DNA from: an uncultured Chlorobiota bacterium | GTDB taxonomy: Bacteria > Bacteroidota > Kapaibacteriia > OLB7 | Direction of reading: 5' to 3' | Length of the DNA stretch: 9,121 nucleotides | Assembly: GCA_946481475.1 (NCBI GenBank) | Contig: CAMLOB010000123.1 | Coordinates: forward strand, 1-9,121 | Shown here: positions 6,328 to 9,121 of the stretch, piece after piece | How positions within the stretch are numbered: the stretch's first letter is position 1 | How the letters are laid out: each line of letters starts with the position of its first letter | Made by a program: the position numbers and the translations under genes | Notes under the pieces: model-generated | Told to the model about the DNA's origin: nothing | Database searches by the model: none | Seen by the model: only the letters and a program-made list of their open reading frames with translations

Positions 6328-6391
6328 CAACCATTGAACCACCCCACCATTCAACTATTGAACTACCACACCATTGAACCACTCAACAACA
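6328..6391 (-). repeat. Octanucleotide repeat array, right arm
   Basis: Eight 8-base units in strict register: caaccatt, gaaccacc, ccaccatt, caactatt, gaactacc, acaccatt, gaaccact, caacaaca. Most units are variants of the same A/C-rich octamer and are the inverted counterpart of the left arm at 6190-6237. The array ends 10 bases before the GTG start of the acetyltransferase gene, so it occupies the place of that gene's translation-initiation region. The 300-base gap between the collar and GNAT genes otherwise holds only the terminator and the inter-arm spacer. Confidence 0.75.
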
Positions 6392-6401
6392 GCAAACTAT
6401 C

Positions 6402-6887
6402 GTGTCCATATCCTTACGACCAGCCGCAGCGTCGGATGAGACGTTCCTTGTAGAACTGTACGGAGCCATCAGGGCCTGGGAGCTTGAACATACGCAGTTG
6501 AACAGAGAACAACGTCGCCAGTTCATCCGCTCGCAGTTCGCCGCCCGCAAACTGCATTACGACAAGTTCTTTCCCGAGGCGGTCGACTCGGTGATTCTGC
6601 TGGATCGAAAGAAGGTCGGCAGACTGATTCTTCTCAGAGGAGAAGATGAGTTCCGGATTATCACGCTTGAGGTCCATCCGAAGTTCAGGGAGGAGGGAAT
6701 CAATGAGGAAATTATCCGCGATATTCAGACTCAGGCGATCGAGGCGGAAAAACCGATTCGCGTGCAAATCGAAAAGCTGGGGGGATGGTTCGATATGCTG
6801 ACAGGTCTCGGTTTCAGCAAAACCGGCTCCACCGATACCCACTTCCAGATGGAGTGGTCGGCTGATGTTGCGCAGCAAAACGAATGA
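6402..6887 (+). CDS. GNAT-family N-acetyltransferase, collar-cassette type
   Basis: This 161-residue protein is a GNAT-fold acetyltransferase, expected to move an acetyl group from acetyl-CoA to an amine. The substrate is unknown. The order of elements fits: LRPAAASDETFLVELY (beta 1/alpha 1), SVILLDRKKVGRLILLR (beta 2-3), IITLEVHPKFREEGINEEII (beta 4 and the CoA pyrophosphate loop), and GLGFSKTG near the end. Motif A, Q/RxxGxG/A, reads R96-E-E-G99-I-N101, so its last glycine is Asn; activity may be weakened. GNAT proteins of this subtype, with the WELEH...F.R.QF...HYDKFFPEA segment, are known beside MdpB-like collar genes, which suggests a shared role. The start is GTG at 6402: an in-frame TGA at 6375-6377 excludes longer forms, and the beta-1 strand begins at once. 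No Shine-Dalgarno is present; octamer repeats fill the upstream region. Confidence 0.85.
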   Translation: MSISLRPAAASDETFLVELYGAIRAWELEHTQLNREQRRQFIRSQFAARKLHYDKFFPEAVDSVILLDRKKVGRLILLRGEDEFRIITLEVHPKFREEGINEEIIRDIQTQAIEAEKPIRVQIEKLGGWFDMLTGLGFSKTGSTDTHFQMEWSADVAQQNE

Positions 6888-6934
6888 GGAGGCCCGCCCC
6901 CGGCGAACCTCCCCGCTTCCGATTCTTTCTTTTG
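6888..6934 (+). terminator. Possible terminator after the GNAT gene
   Basis: Directly after the stop codon, ggagg (6888-6892) pairs with cctcc (6908-6912), and gcc (6896-6898) with ggc (6902-6904) inside it. A T-rich stretch (gattctttcttttg) follows at 6921-6934. The stem is interrupted, so this is tentative. It would separate the GNAT gene from the convergent gene. Confidence 0.35.
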
Positions 6935-6973
6935 TTCAGGCGGTTCCGATGTCCCCTTCGTCCCGAAGCTCCG

Positions 6974-7291
6974 TCAGTTGATCACCGACTCGTAATACAT
7001 CCCCTCTTCATCCTTACCGACTGCCGTGATGAACAGAGCGAACTCTCCCAGATCGTTGTGCTTGAAGGTGTAGAGCTGCTGCGGGAGGAGGGGATCCAGC
7101 GGACCCCGGAAGAGAAGAGAGAAGGGTTCGGTCCGCAGACCTTCCGGCACGCCCGGACCTTGCTCTACGGGCTTCAGATGCCTGATCTCCACGAGATGAA
7201 GGTCAACGGGGGATTCCCCGAGGTTCAGGCTGAAGGTCTCGTCGATTCTGTCCGAAAATGTCGGGAGGCTCAAGTCAAGATCGAAGTTCAT
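6974..7291 (-). CDS. DUF6916-type protein
   Basis: This 105-residue protein on the minus strand matches my recollection of the DUF6916 family, whose function is not known. The diagnostic stretch is EPFSLLFRGPLDPLLPQ (about 55-71), followed by LYTFKHNDLGEFALFITAVGKDEEGMYYESVIN, where family members typically read PFSLLFRGP...LPQ.tY.l.H..LG...LFlvPvG.d..G..YeavfN. The N-terminal half (TFSDRIDETFSLNLGESPVDLHLVEI) fits a beta-strand-rich domain. No signal peptide or membrane segment is seen. Members usually sit beside tail-collar genes, and this one closes the collar-GNAT cassette. It is convergent with the GNAT gene, with an 86-base gap. A Shine-Dalgarno AGGA lies 9 bases before the ATG (bases 7301-7304, minus strand). 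Confidence 0.8.
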   Translation of the reverse strand: MNFDLDLSLPTFSDRIDETFSLNLGESPVDLHLVEIRHLKPVEQGPGVPEGLRTEPFSLLFRGPLDPLLPQQLYTFKHNDLGEFALFITAVGKDEEGMYYESVIN

Positions 7292-7441
7292 AGCAGGTGT
7301 TCCTGTATCGGTTATGATGTATGATGAAGGTAGAATAGCGGCTGAAAAATACGATATTCGGTCGGTTTGTCCATCCCGTTTTCTCTTGTGGAATCATCAG
7401 GTCGGGTTCCTGTTGTTCGGCAGGGAACAGACCCGGTGGTT

Positions 7442-7476
7442 CTTCGTGCCCTTCGTGTCCGCCGCGGCGGATGGTG
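7442..7476 (+). repeat. GC-rich palindromic interspersed repeat, copy 2
   Basis: Second copy of the element seen after gltX: cttcgtgcccttcgtg followed by the perfect palindrome tccgccgcggcgga (7458-7471) and tggtga. The T/G-rich head is shorter by one subunit than in copy 1. It lies in the 513-base gap (7292-7804) between the DUF6916 gene and the helicase gene. Confidence 0.7.
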
Positions 7477-7499
7477 AGTTTCCGGCGGTGCGGAATCTT

Positions 7500-7552
7500 T
7501 ACCACAAAGGCACAATCCGCCGTGGCGGACACAAAGAAACCACCAAGGGCGT
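7500..7552 (-). repeat. GC-rich palindromic interspersed repeat, copy 3 (inverted)
   Basis: This is the same element in opposite orientation, 23 bases from copy 2. The core atccgccgtggcggacac (7515-7532... on the + strand) is the reverse complement of gtgtccgccgcggcggat in copy 2 with one mismatch. Its head (acaaagaaaccaccaaggg) mirrors the T/G-rich head. Copies 2 and 3 can therefore pair with each other into one larger stem as well as fold singly, the usual arrangement of paired REP-like elements. Confidence 0.65.
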
Positions 7553-7561
7553 GCGAGGCCG

Positions 7562-7630
7562 GATGGAAGTCCGCAAGTTTCTTCCATCAACACCGGGCGG
7601 CTCCTTCGGACATCCGGAAACCGGATGTTC
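7562..7630. other. Two tandem hairpins between repeats and helicase gene
   Basis: The first hairpin is gatggaag (7562-7569) with cttccatc (7581-7588), eight perfect pairs and an 11-base loop. The second is acatccgg (7610-7617) with ccggatgt (7621-7628), eight perfect pairs with loop aaa, plus two more pairs outward. No T-run follows on either strand. The remainder, 7631-7804, shows no gene, no clear promoter and no other structure I can support, apart from the thrice-repeated tgcgga motif near 7694-7722. Confidence 0.5.
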
Positions 7631-7804
7631 CGGGATCGGCCTGCCGGAAGCAAATCCCTTGAATGTAGAGGGAAGTCGTTGTAACTTGTGCCGTTTGCGG
7701 AAGATATGCGGAGTCTGCGGATAAGGTCGAGTGCCGGTTCTTCTCTCCCGTGATCTCTCCCCTCTGTTCATAACTACTGTTTGTTCACTAACGATCCGAA
7801 GCCA

Positions 7805-9121
7805 ATGTCTGAATCAGACACGTTGACCCAGTCAATTCTCATCCAGCCCGAAGATGCGCTTGATCCCTGGAGTATAGACGATATGCCCGAGACCATTCAA
7901 GCGGCGGCCCGCGAGATGGGATGGACAAAACTGATGCCGGTACAGGAAGCCGCCTCTCCCTACCTGGCTGCCGGACGGGATATGATCGTGCAGTCGCGTA
8001 CCGGGTCGGGGAAGACCGGTGCATTTCTGATCCCCCTGCTGATGCGGATCGATCCGGAGCAGAATTATCCGCAGGGACTGATTCTTGTTCCGACAAGAGA
8101 ACTTGCCCTTCAGGTCTACGGCGAGTTCGAGCAGCTTTCGGCCAATCTTGATCTGCGGGGAGCTCTTGTCTACGGCGGCGTCGGTTACGGCAAGCAGCTC
8201 GATTCGCTGAAGAACGGGGCGCAGGTCGTGATCGGTACGCCGGGGCGTGTACTGGATCATATCGGACGCCGTTCGATGAACCTGAACAAGCTCTCCACGC
8301 TGATCTTCGATGAAGCGGACGAAATGCTTTCGATGGGGTTCTATCCCGACATGAAAGAACTGCGCCGCTATATCCCGCGCGAACGGACTACCTGGATGTT
8401 CTCGGCGACGATGCCCTACAAGGTGCAGATGCTGGCCGAGGAGTTCATGCAGAAGCCCCAGTTCCTTTCGCTGAGTGCCGGACACGAGACGATCGACACG
8501 ATGGAGCATCGTCTGTACGAGGCGCCGACGATGGAGAAGGATCAGGTGCTGATCCGCCTGATCGAGATGGAACGTCCCGACTCGGCCATCATCTTCTGCA
8601 ATATGAAGAGCGATGTGGAGTATGTGGCCAACGTGCTGAAGGGAGGCGGGTACAATGCCGAGATGATCTCCGGAGACCTGAAACAGAGTCAGCGGGAAAA
8701 GGTGATGCAGGGGATTCGGGACAACAGCTATCGTTTCCTTGTCGCAACGGACGTTGCGGCCCGCGGAATCGATATCAGCGATCTCTCCCACGTCTTCCTC
8801 TACGATATCCCGATGGATCCCGAACTCTACGTTCACCGTGCCGGAAGAACCGCCCGCGCCGGAAATACCGGCGTGGCCATTTCCCTTGTCGGCAACATGA
8901 GCGACCGGACGACGCTGAAGAAGATCGGCCGGAAGTACGGCATCGACTTCGTGGAACTGCCGACGCCGACCGAGGAGCAGGTGGCCGACCGGATCGGCGA
9001 GCGGCTGACGATCCATCTGGAAGATCGCTGGCGCGGCCTGAAGCCGGGGGAACAGAAACGGATCGCCCGCTTCGCATCGGTGGTCAGAGGACTGGCCGAA
9101 AGCGAGGATGAGCGGATGCTC
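7805..9121 (+). CDS. DEAD-box ATP-dependent RNA helicase (3' end outside window)
   Basis: The frame is open for 439 codons to the window end. It encodes a cytosolic RNA helicase that remodels RNA duplexes with ATP, in processes such as ribosome assembly, mRNA decay or cold adaptation. All core motifs are intact: Q motif Gln47, Walker A SRTGSGKT (64-71), PTREL (96-100), TPGR (145-148), DEAD (169-172), SAT (200-202), ATDVAARGID (314-323) and HRAGRTAR (344-351). After the RecA-2 domain an extension begins (PTPTEEQVADRIGERL...), as in the DeaD/CsdA-type helicases that carry extra C-terminal RNA-binding parts; its full nature lies beyond the window. The ATG at 7805 is chosen because the N-terminal segment before the Q motif (WSIDDMPETIQAAAREMGW) has the expected length. 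No Shine-Dalgarno is seen. A 394-codon antisense open frame lies under it and is a shadow. Confidence 0.93.
   Translation, partial: MSESDTLTQSILIQPEDALDPWSIDDMPETIQAAAREMGWTKLMPVQEAASPYLAAGRDMIVQSRTGSGKTGAFLIPLLMRIDPEQNYPQGLILVPTRELALQVYGEFEQLSANLDLRGALVYGGVGYGKQLDSLKNGAQVVIGTPGRVLDHIGRRSMNLNKLSTLIFDEADEMLSMGFYPDMKELRRYIPRERTTWMFSATMPYKVQMLAEEFMQKPQFLSLSAGHETIDTMEHRLYEAPTMEKDQVLIRLIEMERPDSAIIFCNMKSDVEYVANVLKGGGYNAEMISGDLKQSQREKVMQGIRDNSYRFLVATDVAARGIDISDLSHVFLYDIPMDPELYVHRAGRTARAGNTGVAISLVGNMSDRTTLKKIGRKYGIDFVELPTPTEEQVADRIGERLTIHLEDRWRGLKPGEQKRIARFASVVRGLAESEDERML

Noticed and set aside
6190..6391. CRISPR array
   Set aside because: The units are contiguous 8-base variants without spacers and occur in two inverted arms. 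There is no 21-40 base direct repeat with unique spacers.
6208..6453. 81-codon open frame across the octamer repeats and GNAT start
   Set aside because: Its sequence is just translated octamer repeat (QPLNHPTIQLLNYHTIEPLNN) and it overlaps the GNAT gene in another frame. Not a credible protein.
7314..7724. 136-codon open frame in the gap before the helicase gene
   Set aside because: It reads through the two palindromic repeats and hairpins, and its translation is typical repeat-derived filler (the DTKKPPRA style). No start signal or family match.
7832..9016. 394-codon open frame on the minus strand
   Set aside because: It lies wholly antisense to a DEAD-box helicase whose motifs are all intact, and its translation is His/Arg-rich with no recognisable domain. 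It is a codon-bias shadow in GC-rich DNA.

Overview
The window is a GC-rich bacterial chromosome segment that mixes housekeeping genes with a small accessory cassette. Most of the housekeeping starts (aroE-like, the cobalamin protein, the helicase) have no convincing Shine-Dalgarno sequence. The cobalamin methyltransferase protein lacks its substrate domains. Both traits are common in the Bacteroidota/Chlorobiota (FCB) assemblage and its uncultured relatives, so that is my weak best guess; nothing here fixes the lineage. No tRNA, rRNA, CRISPR, transposase or integrase is visible.

Layout. 1-534: C-terminal part of glutamyl-tRNA synthetase. 535-580: first copy of a GC-rich palindromic interspersed repeat. 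628-1470: a shikimate-dehydrogenase-like protein with several altered active-site positions. 1552-3756: a 734-residue cobalamin protein with the MetH cap, B12-binding and reactivation domains but no homocysteine or folate domain. It also carries a GNAT-like acetyltransferase fold between the B12 and reactivation domains. A long hairpin at 3777-3812 probably terminates it.

3757-4346 is a 590-base gap that is not empty. An extended -10 promoter is followed, at the predicted start of transcription, by a multi-helix foldable segment whose ends pair with each other (3917-3924 with 4165-4172). This is either a free-standing structured RNA or a long leader of the next genes.

4347-7291 is an accessory cassette: three tandem phage-tail-collar (MdpB-like) proteins of 173, 174 and 173 residues, a strong terminator, an inverted array of octanucleotide repeats, a GNAT acetyltransferase, and a convergent DUF6916-type protein. 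No capsid, sheath, tube or baseplate gene accompanies them. The set looks like a stand-alone bacterial surface or fibre-tip module, not a prophage remnant. The three collar genes and DUF6916 do have Shine-Dalgarno motifs.

7292-7804 is non-coding, with two more copies of the palindromic repeat in inverted orientation and two strong hairpins. 7805 to the window end is a DEAD-box RNA helicase that runs off the edge.

The most interesting items are the MetH/GNAT domain arrangement, the candidate structured RNA before the collar genes, the collar-GNAT-DUF6916 cassette itself, and the octamer repeat array that runs up to a gene start.
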